NCBI GenBank assembly: GCA_024402435.1
Contig: JAKSTU010000006.1
Span: 1-64,000, forward strand
Origin: Treponemataceae bacterium
GTDB lineage: Bacteria > Spirochaetota > Spirochaetia > Treponematales > Treponemataceae
Reading direction: 5' to 3'
DNA: 64,000 nucleotides
Both the position numbers and the translations under genes were made by a program. Positions within the stretch are counted from its first letter, which is position 1, and each line of letters starts with the position of its first letter. Positions 43,886 through 53,551 of the stretch are shown here, piece by piece. Below the pieces are notes generated by a model. That model saw only the letters and a program-made list of their open reading frames with translations. It was not told the DNA's origin and searched no databases.

Positions 43886-45232
43886 TCAGTTCAAAGCCTG
43901 CTGATTTACAGCAGTTTTCAGAGCCGGAGACCTGAAAGTTCCGATGATCAGCGGAATTACCATGACACACCAGAGTATGGGTTCGCAGATTATGATCGCC
44001 CAATAACCGATCCGCGGAGCAAAAATCAGGGCAAAAATCACTTTCAAGGCAAGTTCTATGAAACTTGAAAAAAGCGGAGTTTTTCTGTCGCCGAATCCCT
44101 GCATGCTGTTGCGGAGAATGCTGATTGCAGCGGGGACAAAGTACATTGCTGAATTCACACGCAGATAAGTTGTTGCAGTGGCGATTATTTCCTGATTTTC
44201 TGTGGCGCTTACAAGGCGGACGAAAAGCGGTGCACAAAGATTGATTACTGCAAGAGAAAAGCCCCACCAGACAAGACATGCAACATACGAAGCACTTATT
44301 CCTGATTTGATGCGGCTGTTTTTGCCGGCTCCAAGATTCTGACTGCAATAAGTTGCAAGTGCGGAACCGAATACGGAAAAAGGTGTCATGAACACAAAAC
44401 CGATTTTTCGCGCCGTAGTATGGGCAACAATCGTATTGGCCCCGAAAGTGTTTATTGCAGTCTGCAGAACGACTGTTCCCAGCTGCACAAAAGACATCAT
44501 GACGGACATTGAAAAACCTGTGGAAATAAGCTGGCGGAAAATGTCAGGAGAAAAAGCAAAATCCGCAGCGCCCACATTGAGTGAAGGATGCTTTTTCCGC
44601 ATGTACACAAAGCACACCACCGCAGACACAGTTTGTGCTGCAACCGTTGCATAAGCGGCGCCCTCCACACCGAATGCAGTGTATTTTACAAGCACAAAAT
44701 CCAGAATCCCGTTGAGCAGATTGGAAAAAATCAGAAAAATCAGGGGCGTAACAGAGTCCCCTGCAGAACGCAGAATGGAAGCGCAGATATTGTATGCTGC
44801 CGTCGCAAAAAGCCCGCCGATGATTACACGGGAATAATTCTTTGCCGGTGCCAGAAGCTGATCCTGAATATTCAGCACTTTAAGAATGGGATCATGAAAA
44901 AGGAGACACAGAAAAGAAGTTGCAAAAGCAATTGCAAAACCCAGAACCGCAGTCCAGGCTATGGATTTTTTCATCCGTTCACTGTCTTTTGCACCGAAAA
45001 AAAGCGCAATGATGATTCCGAAACCGTTTATGAATCCGTTAAGAAACAGCACCGTAAAATCAACAAGTGTGGTTACGGCACCCACTGCAGCAAGAGATTC
45101 AGTACCCAAAAAACTGCCGATTATGCGTGAATCAATTATTCCGTAGGCCAGCTGAAAAACCTGTCCTATGTAAAGCGGCACTGCAAAACGCAATATGACT
45201 TTAAGAGGAGAACCCTGTGTAAGATCAAGCAT
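43886..45232 (-). CDS. MATE-family efflux transporter
   Basis: The 448-residue membrane protein has about twelve hydrophobic segments with LRFAVPLYIGQVFQLAYGII at the start, FGAKDSERMKK in the first inner loop, LRSAGDSVTPLIFLIFSNLL in the middle and SMQGFGDRKTPLF near the end. AGGAG lies eight bases before ATG 45232. It is last in a four-gene unit behind a YesM/YesN two-component system and a HAD phosphatase, so its expression is probably under that system. Substrate unknown. Confidence 0.87.
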   Translation of the reverse strand: MLDLTQGSPLKVILRFAVPLYIGQVFQLAYGIIDSRIIGSFLGTESLAAVGAVTTLVDFTVLFLNGFINGFGIIIALFFGAKDSERMKKSIAWTAVLGFAIAFATSFLCLLFHDPILKVLNIQDQLLAPAKNYSRVIIGGLFATAAYNICASILRSAGDSVTPLIFLIFSNLLNGILDFVLVKYTAFGVEGAAYATVAAQTVSAVVCFVYMRKKHPSLNVGAADFAFSPDIFRQLISTGFSMSVMMSFVQLGTVVLQTAINTFGANTIVAHTTARKIGFVFMTPFSVFGSALATYCSQNLGAGKNSRIKSGISASYVACLVWWGFSLAVINLCAPLFVRLVSATENQEIIATATTYLRVNSAMYFVPAAISILRNSMQGFGDRKTPLFSSFIELALKVIFALIFAPRIGYWAIIICEPILWCVMVIPLIIGTFRSPALKTAVNQQALN

Positions 45233-45247
45233 CTGACTCATCTCCTG

Positions 45248-46075
45248 CTATTCCAGCCCGAAAATCCGCGCGCATTCTTTGGCAACACCGTCGTTGTCAA
45301 AAGATTCGCATACCCGGTCAGCCACTTCAAGACATTTTTCGCAGGCATTTGCCACTGCCACACTCAAGCCCGCTGCAGAAAGCATTTCCACATCATTGTT
45401 GCCGTCGCCGAAAGCCACAGTTTCTTCAGGCCGGATTCCGAAAAGCCGGCAATAGCGGGCAAGCCCCATGTGTTTGCCGCAATCCTTGTTGGAAACTTCC
45501 ACAAGAAAAGTCTCACTGTTCACCATGTACACATCCGGAAAATTTTCTTTCAAAGCGGCAAAAATGCGGAGCGTGTCTTCCGGATGGATTATTATGTCGA
45601 AAGAGCCTATTCTGCCGCGGTTTTTCAAAGCAAAGGCAGCAGTGTCTTCCACGGGAATTCTTTTTGTCTTTATGTACTGAATATTGAAAGTTCTGCAGCC
45701 GAAACTCAGCGGATCATCATAATATGATTTCAGAGTGTAACCCTGTCCGTCTACAAAGCATTCGTAAATTACGGATTCATCTTTCAAAAAGTCCATTATC
45801 TTTTCAGGGATTTCTTCCGGAATGCAGAGAGCGCTCAGAGATTTTTTTGACTGAAGATCATCAACAGAAACACCGTTTGATGTAATCGAATGTTTCAGGC
45901 CGTTGATCTGAAAGAAAAAATCAGGCAAAGAAAAAAGCGACCGTCCGGAACATGGAACAAAATCAATTCCTTTTGCCAGCAGCCGCTCAATTATGTTGCG
46001 CGTATAATCAGATATTCCGCCGTCACGATTCAGCAGCGTTCTGTCCAAATCTGCAAAGACGCATTTGTAATTCAT
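45248..46075 (-). CDS. Cof-type HAD-IIB phosphatase
   Basis: The 275 residues show HAD motif I DLDRTLLNRDGG, the C2B cap, and motif IV FGDGNNDVEMLSAAG. Such enzymes dephosphorylate sugar phosphates, flavin or other small phosphorylated metabolites. It starts three bases after the YesN-type regulator stop and is followed 15 bp later by the MATE gene, so it belongs to the same operon. Confidence 0.88.
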   Translation of the reverse strand: MNYKCVFADLDRTLLNRDGGISDYTRNIIERLLAKGIDFVPCSGRSLFSLPDFFFQINGLKHSITSNGVSVDDLQSKKSLSALCIPEEIPEKIMDFLKDESVIYECFVDGQGYTLKSYYDDPLSFGCRTFNIQYIKTKRIPVEDTAAFALKNRGRIGSFDIIIHPEDTLRIFAALKENFPDVYMVNSETFLVEVSNKDCGKHMGLARYCRLFGIRPEETVAFGDGNNDVEMLSAAGLSVAVANACEKCLEVADRVCESFDNDGVAKECARIFGLE

Positions 46076-46078
46076 ATT

Positions 46079-46879
46079 TTATTTTATTCCCTCTTTGAAT
46101 TCTTTGGGAGTGAATCCGGTTACACGCTTGAACACAGTGCTGAAGTAGCGCGCATCGGTATAACCCACAAGATCCGCAATTTCATAAATGCGCACATTGG
46201 GATCCTTCAGAAGTTCAATAGCTTTTTTTACCCTGGTATACATCAGATAATCCACAAAAGTGTATCCGGTTTCCTGATGGAACAGACGGCTGAGATAACC
46301 TGTTGAAATTCCAAGGATTTCTGCAGTTTCTTCTATAGTAATGCCGCCGATATAGCGTGTCTGAATCAGTTCTACGGCCCGGGCAATATAACTTGCCGTA
46401 CTGCCTGAAGTTGCCGAATATTCATGAAAAAGTGCCAGTGCCTGGGAATTTTCGCCGTTTTCGCTTACAAGAGATTCCAATTTGTTGTGGCGTTTTTTCT
46501 GCTGAACTTTTTCCTTTGCTTTGTCCAGCACTTCCTTAAGTTCTCCGGAATCCACAGGCTTAAGAAGATATTCCATAACACCCAGTTTCATGGCCTTGCG
46601 TGCATATTCAAATTCCGTGTAACCGGAAAGAATAACCCATTCAGGTTCAATTTCTGCAAACTGTTCCTTGCAGGCCGCAATCATTTCAAGACCGTCCATT
46701 ACAGGCATGCGGATGTCCGTTACAACAATATTCGGTTCAAGTTTTTTTATCTGTTCCAAACCTTCGCGGCCGTTCTCAGCTTCTCCCACAAGAATCAGAT
46801 CCATTTCTTCCCAAGGAGTAAGCAAAGCCATTTCACGGCGCAGGTTCGGTTCATCTTCTACAATCAGTACTTTTGTCAT
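46079..46879 (-). CDS. YesN-type response regulator (receiver plus AraC HTH)
   Basis: The 266 residues have an N-terminal receiver (KVLIVEDEPNLRREM; acceptor Asp in IVVTDIRMPVMDG near residue 55; LLKPVDSGEL) and a C-terminal AraC/XylS DNA-binding domain (IEETAEILGISTGYLSRLFH and GYTDARYFSTVFKRVTGFTP). Its ATG overlaps the sensor kinase stop by four bases. YesM/YesN pairs typically control sugar-uptake genes; here the only linked genes are a HAD phosphatase and a MATE exporter. Confidence 0.94.
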   Translation of the reverse strand: MTKVLIVEDEPNLRREMALLTPWEEMDLILVGEAENGREGLEQIKKLEPNIVVTDIRMPVMDGLEMIAACKEQFAEIEPEWVILSGYTEFEYARKAMKLGVMEYLLKPVDSGELKEVLDKAKEKVQQKKRHNKLESLVSENGENSQALALFHEYSATSGSTASYIARAVELIQTRYIGGITIEETAEILGISTGYLSRLFHQETGYTFVDYLMYTRVKKAIELLKDPNVRIYEIADLVGYTDARYFSTVFKRVTGFTPKEFKEGIK

Positions 46880-48783
46880 ACGAAATCCTTGTCAGTTCTT
46901 GAAGCAGTATCCAGATAGTAATGGATTTCCACACAAGTTCCCGAGCCTTCAAATGATTCAACATAAAGCCCGGATTTTCGCCCGAAAAGCAGACGGAGTC
47001 TTCTGTGAGTATTTACAAGAGCAATCCCGGAAGAAGAAAGCCTCAGTCCGTCATCCAAAAGTTCGCCTTCTTTTGCGGCGGACACATCAATTTTTACACC
47101 CGGAAGTTCCGCAGTGTCTGCCGGAGCATACATTTTTCCGCGAAGCAGAGCCAATGTTTTTTCATCCATGCCGTTGCCGTCATCTTTTACACTGATGATT
47201 ACATGGTTTTCCGCTTCAATCCGCGCACTTATCGTAAGTGTACCATCTCCTTCTTTTTTTTCAAGTCCGTGAACCAGCGCATTTTCTACCACAGGCTGAA
47301 TCACCAGAGAAGGAATCCGGGTTTTGAGCAGTTCTTCAGGCACTTCTTCCACAAGAGTAAAACGGCCGGGCCAGCGGTGGGATTCAATCAGAAAATAGTC
47401 TTTTGCAAGTTTGAGAGCATTTTCCAAAGTCTGGGAATCAGTTCCCCTCTTGAGTCCCTCTCTCAGAATCCGTGCCAGTGCAGAAACCATCTCTGCCGCG
47501 TCCCTGGCTCCCTGCAGATTTGCCATCGACCTGATGGAACTCAATGTATTGTAAAGAAAATGAGGATTTATCTGGCTTTGCAGTGCCTGAATTTCCGCAG
47601 TGCGCAGAAGTTCCTGCTTGTAAATTGTTTCGTCAAGAAGATTTTTTGTGCGCCCGACCATTGAGTTGAACCGCTCCACAAGAAATGACATTTCGTCATT
47701 GGAAGCCCTGCGGGTAAAAGTGTGCACCGGAAGCGGACAACGCACATCAAGATTGCCCTGCTCAACCTGACGCATTGCACCGGTAAGGGACGCCACAGGA
47801 TTTGAAATTGAACGGGAAATGAGTATCGTTGCAATCAGGGCAACAACAACTGTTATTACGGCCATCAGCCGTGAATTGCCGCGAATGCTTGAAGCAAGTG
47901 ATTCAACAGCGCTTTCAGGATAGACGCCGAACACAGAAAGCCCGTTTTCAATCTGCCGGCGTTCAAAAATAACGGAAGAATTGGTAAGACCTGCTTCCTT
48001 CGTCACTTCTTCCAGAAAAAGACCTTCCCTGTCCTCACCGATTACGCTGTAGACAACACAATCTGCACTGTCAAGAAGGAACAGATCTGCAAGAGCGCCC
48101 TGCCGGCTTACGTTGAGTCCGATAATGTCTGCAAAAGCCTTGCGCTGGATGTCAACAACAACATATCCGGTAAGCGTAAAACCGCTGTAAATCGGTTTGC
48201 CCAAAGCAAGCGGCACTGACCGGGAATCCGCTGAGTGGGGCTGGCCGAAGAGCACGTAAGAATCCTGCTGAGAACCGGATTCTGCGTCGGTAACGGAAGA
48301 TTTGCTGAAAGTGCGGTTGAGCGTTCCAAGGATTCCCCAGGAGTTTCCTGCACTGCTTGAATATTGTTTCGGAAGTGTGTAGCGGTAGACAACCCCGTAA
48401 GTTCTGTCCAAAGGGATTACAAAAACATCGTAATAATCGCTTCTGGCAGTCTGGTTGATCCGCTGTCTGATTTTGGTACTGAGCTGATTTTCCGCTTCTG
48501 CATCCGGAGCACCGGTAGTGTAAGCAATCACGTTTTCATCTTCGGAAATCGTGGAAGCAATCAGTGCAGCTTCTGACAGCAGGTATTGTGCAAAACCGGC
48601 TGCCGAACTGACTGAATTCTGAACGCTTTCGTTGAAGGCGCGGGAAACGAAGCGGTTGATTCCCGCAGTGGTCAAAAGCGCCATTACAAGCACCGGACCG
48701 ACGCTGGTAAGCAGAAAACTTGAAAGCAGCTTCAGGAAAAATGATGAAACTGCACCGGGTTTGCCGTCATTATGATGATTCAA
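46876..48783 (-). CDS. YesM-type sensor histidine kinase
   Basis: The 635-residue kinase has two membrane helices (about 15-35 and 305-325) enclosing a periplasmic sensor domain. A HAMP domain (ISRSISNPVASLTGAMRQVE) follows. The His_kinase domain has phospho-acceptor QSQINPHFLYNTLSSIRS near residue 395, and the HATPase_c domain has VVENALVHGLEKK, VKDDGNGMDE and GIALVNTHRRLRLLFG. It should phosphorylate the adjacent YesN-type regulator. The ligand is unknown; no binding protein is linked. Confidence 0.92.
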   Translation of the reverse strand: MNHHNDGKPGAVSSFFLKLLSSFLLTSVGPVLVMALLTTAGINRFVSRAFNESVQNSVSSAAGFAQYLLSEAALIASTISEDENVIAYTTGAPDAEAENQLSTKIRQRINQTARSDYYDVFVIPLDRTYGVVYRYTLPKQYSSSAGNSWGILGTLNRTFSKSSVTDAESGSQQDSYVLFGQPHSADSRSVPLALGKPIYSGFTLTGYVVVDIQRKAFADIIGLNVSRQGALADLFLLDSADCVVYSVIGEDREGLFLEEVTKEAGLTNSSVIFERRQIENGLSVFGVYPESAVESLASSIRGNSRLMAVITVVVALIATILISRSISNPVASLTGAMRQVEQGNLDVRCPLPVHTFTRRASNDEMSFLVERFNSMVGRTKNLLDETIYKQELLRTAEIQALQSQINPHFLYNTLSSIRSMANLQGARDAAEMVSALARILREGLKRGTDSQTLENALKLAKDYFLIESHRWPGRFTLVEEVPEELLKTRIPSLVIQPVVENALVHGLEKKEGDGTLTISARIEAENHVIISVKDDGNGMDEKTLALLRGKMYAPADTAELPGVKIDVSAAKEGELLDDGLRLSSSGIALVNTHRRLRLLFGRKSGLYVESFEGSGTCVEIHYYLDTASRTDKDFV

Positions 48784-48853
48784 AGTTCTTTGCCCCCACT
48801 TTTTGTCTTCAGTTCTGTCCGGTGCCCGGCCTCAAATGTTTGAGAGACAGTTC

Positions 48854-50170
48854 TTACAGTTCACCGGATTCTGCGGCACCCGGAAGACCGATGTCCTTAC
48901 GGAAGAAAATGTCCTTGAAAGAAACGGTTTCCAATGCGGCATAAGCGTTCTGCCATGCTTTTTCAAAGGTGTCACCGTATGCGGAAGAAGCAAGTACGCG
49001 TCCGCCGCTTGTAAGCAGTGTGCCTTTGTCGTCACACTTTGCACCGGCCACAAAAAGCTTTGCATCTTTTGCCGCAAACACTTCTTTGTCGTATGTAATT
49101 TCGTAACCTTTGCCGTAAGCCTTGGGATAGCCGCCGGAAACTGCAACAGGTGCGCAGACAAAACCGGGCTTCCATGCAAAACCGAAGTTTTTGAGGCTTC
49201 CGTCAATAATTGCCTGACACATTGCGGCAAAGTCAAAGTCCATGAGCGGCAGCACTGCCTGAGTTTCAGGATCGCCGAGCCGTACATTGTATTCAAGAAG
49301 TTTGGGACCGTTTTTGGTAAGCATCAGCCCGAAGAAAATGAAACCGCGATAATCCATTTCTTCAGCAATCAGACCGCGGAGAGTCGGCTCAAGAATTGTT
49401 TTTCTGAATGCGGCAAGGTCTTCTTCTGTTACGTCGGAAACAGGAGAAATTGCACCCATTCCGCCGGTATTGGGACCTTTTGCACCGTCGAGCAGGCGTT
49501 TGTGATCACGGGCTGTAGTAAAAGGAACAATCGTACATTTGTCTTCTGCAGCCATTTCTTTTGTAACGGAAACTGCCGCAAGAATGGAAATTTCCACACC
49601 CTGCAGATATTCTTCTATTACTACGCAGTTTCCTGCATCACCCAATGTTTTTGCGCCCATAAAGTCATCAATGGCACTGTGGGCCGTAGCAGCATCGGCA
49701 GCAACAACAACGCCTTTCCCGGCTGCAAGACCGTCTGCCTTGATTACAATCGGGGCACCTTTTTCGTCAATATAAGCATGTGCGCTTGCAGCATCAGTAA
49801 AAGATGCGCTTTCTGCACAGGCAACTCCGTATTTTGCCATGAAGGTTTTGGCTGCGTCTTTGCTTGCTTCAAGATTTGCGCCTTTTGCCTTGGGACCCAC
49901 CGTCGGGATTCCGTTCTGCCAAAGCACATCTGCAAGACCTGCTGCAAGAGGATCTTCCGGTCCTACAACTGCAAAAGCACACTGCTCTTTTTTTGCAAGG
50001 GCTGCAATGTCTTCAAAAGCAGAAACACCTGCAACATTGCGGCATTTGGGTTCATGCTGAGTGCCACCGTTTCCGGGCACACAAATCACTTCATCAACAA
50101 GGCTGCTCTGAGCCAATTTCCAAGAAATAGCGTGTTCTCGACCGCCAGAACCTATCACAAGTACTTTCAT
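48854..50170 (-). CDS. purD: Phosphoribosylamine-glycine ligase
   Basis: This ATP-grasp enzyme makes glycinamide ribonucleotide in purine synthesis. The 438 residues start [20 protein letters not shown] and include [47 protein letters not shown] and [17 protein letters not shown]. The true start is ATG 50170; the frame stays open upstream to 50605, but that stretch is antisense to pyrB. A promoter is present at 50177-50205 and the -10 is only six bases from the ATG. Divergent from pyrB. Confidence 0.96.
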   Translation of the reverse strand: MKVLVIGSGGREHAISWKLAQSSLVDEVICVPGNGGTQHEPKCRNVAGVSAFEDIAALAKKEQCAFAVVGPEDPLAAGLADVLWQNGIPTVGPKAKGANLEASKDAAKTFMAKYGVACAESASFTDAASAHAYIDEKGAPIVIKADGLAAGKGVVVAADAATAHSAIDDFMGAKTLGDAGNCVVIEEYLQGVEISILAAVSVTKEMAAEDKCTIVPFTTARDHKRLLDGAKGPNTGGMGAISPVSDVTEEDLAAFRKTILEPTLRGLIAEEMDYRGFIFFGLMLTKNGPKLLEYNVRLGDPETQAVLPLMDFDFAAMCQAIIDGSLKNFGFAWKPGFVCAPVAVSGGYPKAYGKGYEITYDKEVFAAKDAKLFVAGAKCDDKGTLLTSGGRVLASSAYGDTFEKAWQNAYAALETVSFKDIFFRKDIGLPGAAESGEL

Positions 50171-50176
50171 ATCGTT

Positions 50177-50205
50177 ATAATATAGAAAATCACGGTAAGA
50201 TACAA
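50177..50205 (-). promoter_or_regulatory. purD promoter with start codon at the predicted transcription start
   Basis: On the minus strand TTGTAT (50205-50200), 17 bp, TATTAT (50182-50177), then AACGAT and the purD ATG. Little or no untranslated leader is expected. Confidence 0.6.
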
Positions 50206-50250
50206 CGCAGAAAGCAGAAGCAAATTGCCGTGAAATACAGGGGGAATGTA

Positions 50251-51174
50251 ATGTTACAGGGCCGCCATATTCTGGAACCAGGCGATTTTGAGTTGTCGGA
50301 CATTGATCAGCTTTGTTCTCTTGCAGAACAGATGATTGTTGATCCCGAATCCTATGTTGACGTATGCCACGGAAAAGTGCTTGCCACGCTCTTCTTTGAG
50401 CCCAGCACACGCACACGTCTTTCTTTTGAAGCCGCAATGCAGCATCTGGGCGGAACCACCTTGGGTTTTGCAGACGCGTCCACATCTTCTTCAACCAAAG
50501 GAGAAACCCTTGCTGATACAATCCGCGTAGTTTCTTCTTATGTTGACTGCATCGCAATGCGCACACCCAAAGAAGGTGCCGCAATTCTCGCATCCCGCTA
50601 TTCACGGGTTCCGATCATCAATGCAGGTGACGGAGGACATCACCACCCCACACAGACTTTGACAGACATGGTTACAATCCGTGCCCTCAAAGGCGGATTT
50701 TCCGGACATACGGTAGGTTTCTGCGGCGACCTTAAATTCGGACGCACAGTGCACAGTCTGCTCAAGACACTCAGCCGCTATCCCAACAACCGTTTTGTGC
50801 TGATCAGCCCTGACGAACTTGGACTTCCTGCCTACCTTGAAAACGAAGTCCTGAAGCGTGCCGGAATTGAATACGTGCGCGCCAGCCGCCTTGAAGACGT
50901 GATCGGAGATCTGGACATTCTGTACATGACACGCGTGCAGAAAGAACGGTTCTTCAATGAAGAAGACTACATCCGCCTCAAAGACAGCTACATTCTGGAC
51001 AAAGACAAAATGCACATGGCAAAAGACAACATGATCGTGCTGCACCCGCTGCCACGTGTCAATGAAATCGCTATCGACGTGGACGATGATCCCAGAGCGG
51101 CATACTTCAAGCAGGTCCGCTACGGAATGTTTGCCCGCATGGCACTTATTGCTAAAATCACAGGAGCCCTCTGA
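50251..51174 (+). CDS. pyrB: Aspartate carbamoyltransferase catalytic chain
   Basis: This enzyme joins carbamoyl phosphate and aspartate in pyrimidine synthesis. The 307 residues carry the carbamoyl-phosphate motif [26 protein letters not shown] and [16 protein letters not shown] 50251 follows AGGGGG at good spacing; a GTG at 50230 is less likely. Its stop overlaps the pyrI start by one base (TGATG). pyrB-pyrI-pyrC form an operon; PyrI presence suggests allosteric control by nucleotides. Confidence 0.96.
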   Translation: MLQGRHILEPGDFELSDIDQLCSLAEQMIVDPESYVDVCHGKVLATLFFEPSTRTRLSFEAAMQHLGGTTLGFADASTSSSTKGETLADTIRVVSSYVDCIAMRTPKEGAAILASRYSRVPIINAGDGGHHHPTQTLTDMVTIRALKGGFSGHTVGFCGDLKFGRTVHSLLKTLSRYPNNRFVLISPDELGLPAYLENEVLKRAGIEYVRASRLEDVIGDLDILYMTRVQKERFFNEEDYIRLKDSYILDKDKMHMAKDNMIVLHPLPRVNEIAIDVDDDPRAAYFKQVRYGMFARMALIAKITGAL

Positions 51175-51617
51175 TGCTGAACGTAGACACAATCAAAAAC
51201 GGACTTGTAATTGACCATATTCGTGCAGGCACAGGCCCCAGAATCTTCCAGTGGCTCAAACTGGACAAAGCCGATTTCTGTGTTGCCCTTATCATGAATG
51301 CGCCCTCAAAAACCATGGGACGCAAAGACATCATCAAAATCGACAACATAATCAACATTGATTATTCGGTACTGGGTTTCATTGATCCCAACATCACAGT
51401 GAACATCGTAAAAGATGAACACATTGCAAAAAAAATCACTCTCAGTCTTCCTGACAAAGTGGAAAACATAATCAAATGCAAGAACCCCCGCTGCATAACA
51501 AGCACGGAAACTTACGTCCACCACACGTTCCATCTGGTTGACCGTACACGTGCCGAATACCGCTGCGAATTCTGCGATGAACTTTACCGTGCGGGAACAG
51601 GAGAAGGACTTCAATGA
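51174..51617 (+). CDS. pyrI: Aspartate carbamoyltransferase regulatory chain
   Basis: The 147-residue regulatory subunit binds nucleotide effectors and links PyrB trimers. The N-terminal allosteric domain (IDHIRAGTGPRIFQWL) is followed by the zinc domain with CKNPRC and CEFC (C-x4-C and C-x2-C). It overlaps pyrB by one base and pyrC by four. Presence of PyrI indicates a class-B-like ATCase rather than the unregulated type. Confidence 0.95.
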   Translation: MLNVDTIKNGLVIDHIRAGTGPRIFQWLKLDKADFCVALIMNAPSKTMGRKDIIKIDNIINIDYSVLGFIDPNITVNIVKDEHIAKKITLSLPDKVENIIKCKNPRCITSTETYVHHTFHLVDRTRAEYRCEFCDELYRAGTGEGLQ

Positions 51618-52969
51618 ACAAATTCACGGCCATCAATAACGTTCGTCTTGTTGACAAAGATACTGACACACAGGGATTTGTGATTCTCAAAGATTCCAAA
51701 CTGTTTGCTGTCTGTCAGGGAAAAATCGGCAAGAAGGGAAGATCCCTCAAAAAATACATAGGGAATTCACAGAATCAGACAGACATAATTGATGGCCGCG
51801 GACTCACACTGATGCCTTCTTTCATCGACATGCATGTGCATTTCCGCTACCCGGGACAGACACAGAAAGAGGATCTGCGCTCAGGAACAAAAGCCGCTGT
51901 TGCAGGCGGTTATTCCGCAGTGGTTCTCATGCCCAACACTTCACCGGTCGTGTCTTCCGTAGAAGATGCACGTCTGACCAACGACAAGATAAAAGGATAC
52001 GGAATCATTGATTCTTTCCAGACAATCAGCATTACAAAAGGTTTTTCCGGCAATGACATTTCGCATTTGGACGGACTTACAGAAGATAATGCGGAGGAAT
52101 TTCCGGTAATTACCGAAGACGGGAAGGATGTTCTTGAAGACAGCGTGATGCTTTCTGCCATGCAGAAAGTTGCTCCACTCGGAACCATTGTTGCCTGTCA
52201 CTGCGAAGATCCGGCTCTTGTACCGGAAGCCCGCGCACTCCGTAATGCCCGCGATTTTGCCGGCGCAGAAAAAGTTCTTGCCAAGGCAGAAGATACCTAC
52301 ACAAAACGCAATATTGACCTTGCATTGTCAGCCGGCTGCCGGATACACATCTGTCATTGCAGCACGGCAGTTTCCCTTGATGCAGTCCGGGAAGCAAAAA
52401 AAACAGAAGTCGGCAAAAACCTTGTAACCTGCGAAGTCACCCCGCATCATCTGGGACTAACCTGCGACAATCCGCGTACTTCCTGCGAACTGGTCAATCC
52501 GCCACTCCGCCCTGAAAATGACCGGCAGGCTGTTATCAATGCAATTCTTGACGGCACTGCTGACGTAATTTCCACGGATCATGCACCGCACACAATGCAG
52601 GACAAAGCTGAGGGCGCATGCGGTTTTACAGGCATAGAAACTGCTTTTGCCGTCTGCTGCGACACACTGGTAAAACCCGGAACAATCACTCTGCAAAAGC
52701 TGTCCGAACTTATGTCCGCACGTCCGGCCCAAATTCTTGGTCTTAAACGCGGACTGCTCAAAGAAGACTATGCGGCAGATTTTGTCCTTGTTGATCCTGA
52801 TGCAGAATGGACTGTGGATTCGTCAAAATTCCTTTCAAAAGGCAAATATTCCCCTTTTGACGGACAAACACTTACCGGACGTGTGGAAGCCACCTGGTTT
52901 GAAGGAAAAATGGTCTACAGTCGGGAACCCGAAAAGTTCAAAGCTGTTTCATCAGACGAATACCTTTGA
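51614..52969 (+). CDS. pyrC: Dihydroorotase
   Basis: This amidohydrolase cyclises carbamoyl-aspartate to dihydroorotate. The 451 residues show the metal motif MHVHFRYPGQTQKEDL, GGYSAVVLMPNTSPV, ACHCEDPALVPE, HICHCSTA and STDHAPHTMQDKA. This is the longer type-I class. It is last in the pyrBIC operon and its 3' end faces the SRP RNA gene, whose terminator hairpin can serve both. Confidence 0.94.
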   Translation: MNKFTAINNVRLVDKDTDTQGFVILKDSKLFAVCQGKIGKKGRSLKKYIGNSQNQTDIIDGRGLTLMPSFIDMHVHFRYPGQTQKEDLRSGTKAAVAGGYSAVVLMPNTSPVVSSVEDARLTNDKIKGYGIIDSFQTISITKGFSGNDISHLDGLTEDNAEEFPVITEDGKDVLEDSVMLSAMQKVAPLGTIVACHCEDPALVPEARALRNARDFAGAEKVLAKAEDTYTKRNIDLALSAGCRIHICHCSTAVSLDAVREAKKTEVGKNLVTCEVTPHHLGLTCDNPRTSCELVNPPLRPENDRQAVINAILDGTADVISTDHAPHTMQDKAEGACGFTGIETAFAVCCDTLVKPGTITLQKLSELMSARPAQILGLKRGLLKEDYAADFVLVDPDAEWTVDSSKFLSKGKYSPFDGQTLTGRVEATWFEGKMVYSREPEKFKAVSSDEYL

Positions 52970-52984
52970 CTCAGGCAAAAAAAA

Positions 52985-53109
52985 AGACTCTTCAGAAGAG
53001 CCCAGGTACACTACGGCACAGTTCCGACAATCTACTGCTGCTTCCTTCCGGACCTGACAGGGTTTGAAAGCGGATACTTGCATAGGACCTGAACTCATCA
53101 AAAGAGTCT
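52985..53109 (-). ncRNA. ffs: Signal recognition particle RNA (small 4.5S type)
   Basis: The minus strand carries the invariant SRP core GTCAGGTCCGGAAGGAAGCA near 53058-53037, flanked by helical arms. The ends AGACTCTT and AAGAGTCT pair perfectly (52985-52992 with 53102-53109), and nine T follow the 3' end. No Alu-domain extension is seen. Exact ends are approximate. Confidence 0.93.
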
Positions 53110-53118
53110 CATTACTAG

Positions 53119-53203
53119 CGGAGAGAGCGGGATTCGAACCCGCGGTACCTTTCGGTACGCAACCTTTCCAAGATTGTACCATAGACCACTCGGACATCTC
53201 TCC
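53119..53203 (-). tRNA. tRNA-Ser(GGA)
   Basis: Acceptor GGAGAGA/TCTCTCC, anticodon stem CAATC/GGTTG with loop TTGGAAA (anticodon GGA), long variable arm GCGTACCGAAAGGTACCGC, T-loop GGGTTCGAATCCC, discriminator G. No encoded CCA. Confidence 0.95.
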
Positions 53204-53266
53204 AAGGTTTCTTTCTGTCAAACACCCATAAAAAAAAGGATTCTTTCGAACCCCAAAACCGCATCG

Positions 53267-53351
53267 CGGAGAGAGGGGGATTCGAACCCCCGGAACCTTT
53301 CAGCTCAACGGTTTTCGAGACCGCCCGATTCGACCGCTCTCGCATCTCTCC
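53267..53351 (-). tRNA. tRNA-Ser(CGA)
   Basis: Acceptor GGAGAGA/TCTCTCC, anticodon stem GCGGT/ACCGT with loop CTCGAAA (anticodon CGA), long variable arm, discriminator G. Anticodon stem and variable arm match those of the UGA isoacceptor at 53552, suggesting origin by duplication. Confidence 0.95.
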
Positions 53352-53373
53352 AAGGTGTTTAAAACAAAAAAAG

Positions 53374-53447
53374 CGAGACTAAGAGGATTCGAACCTCCGG
53401 CCTTCAGATCCGCAATCTGACGCTCTATCCAGCTGAGCTATAGTCTC
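53374..53447 (-). tRNA. tRNA-Arg(GCG)
   Basis: Acceptor GAGACTA/TAGTCTC, D-loop with GGA (A20), anticodon stem TCAGA/TCTGA with loop TTGCGGA (anticodon GCG), T-arm GGAGGTTCGAATCCTCT, discriminator G. C35 and A20 support arginine identity. Confidence 0.92.
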
Positions 53448-53455
53448 ATAATTCT

Positions 53456-53544
53456 CGGAGCAGGGGGGATTTGAACCCCCGATACCCTTGAGGGGTATGC
53501 CTCCTTAGCAGGGAGGTACCTTCGGCCAACTCGGTCACCACTCC
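53456..53544 (-). tRNA. tRNA-Ser(GCT)
   Basis: Anticodon stem CCTCC/GGAGG with loop CTGCTAA (anticodon GCT), long variable arm built on ATACCCCTCAAGGGTAT, T-loop GGGTTCAAATCCC, discriminator G. Confidence 0.95.
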
Positions 53545-53551
53545 AATCAAA

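Noticed and set aside
41439..45232. Recent duplication of the two MATE genes flanking the SDR gene
   Set aside because: The two proteins share only family motifs and differ along most of their length, so they are old paralogues.
48803..50185. 460-codon plus-strand frame antisense to purD
   Set aside because: It is the mirror of a well-conserved purD gene; its translation is Cys/Phe-rich with no recognisable domain and no start signals.
50171..50605. N-terminal extension of purD
   Set aside because: The frame stays open upstream, but it lies antisense to pyrB and PurD homologues start at [13 protein letters not shown].
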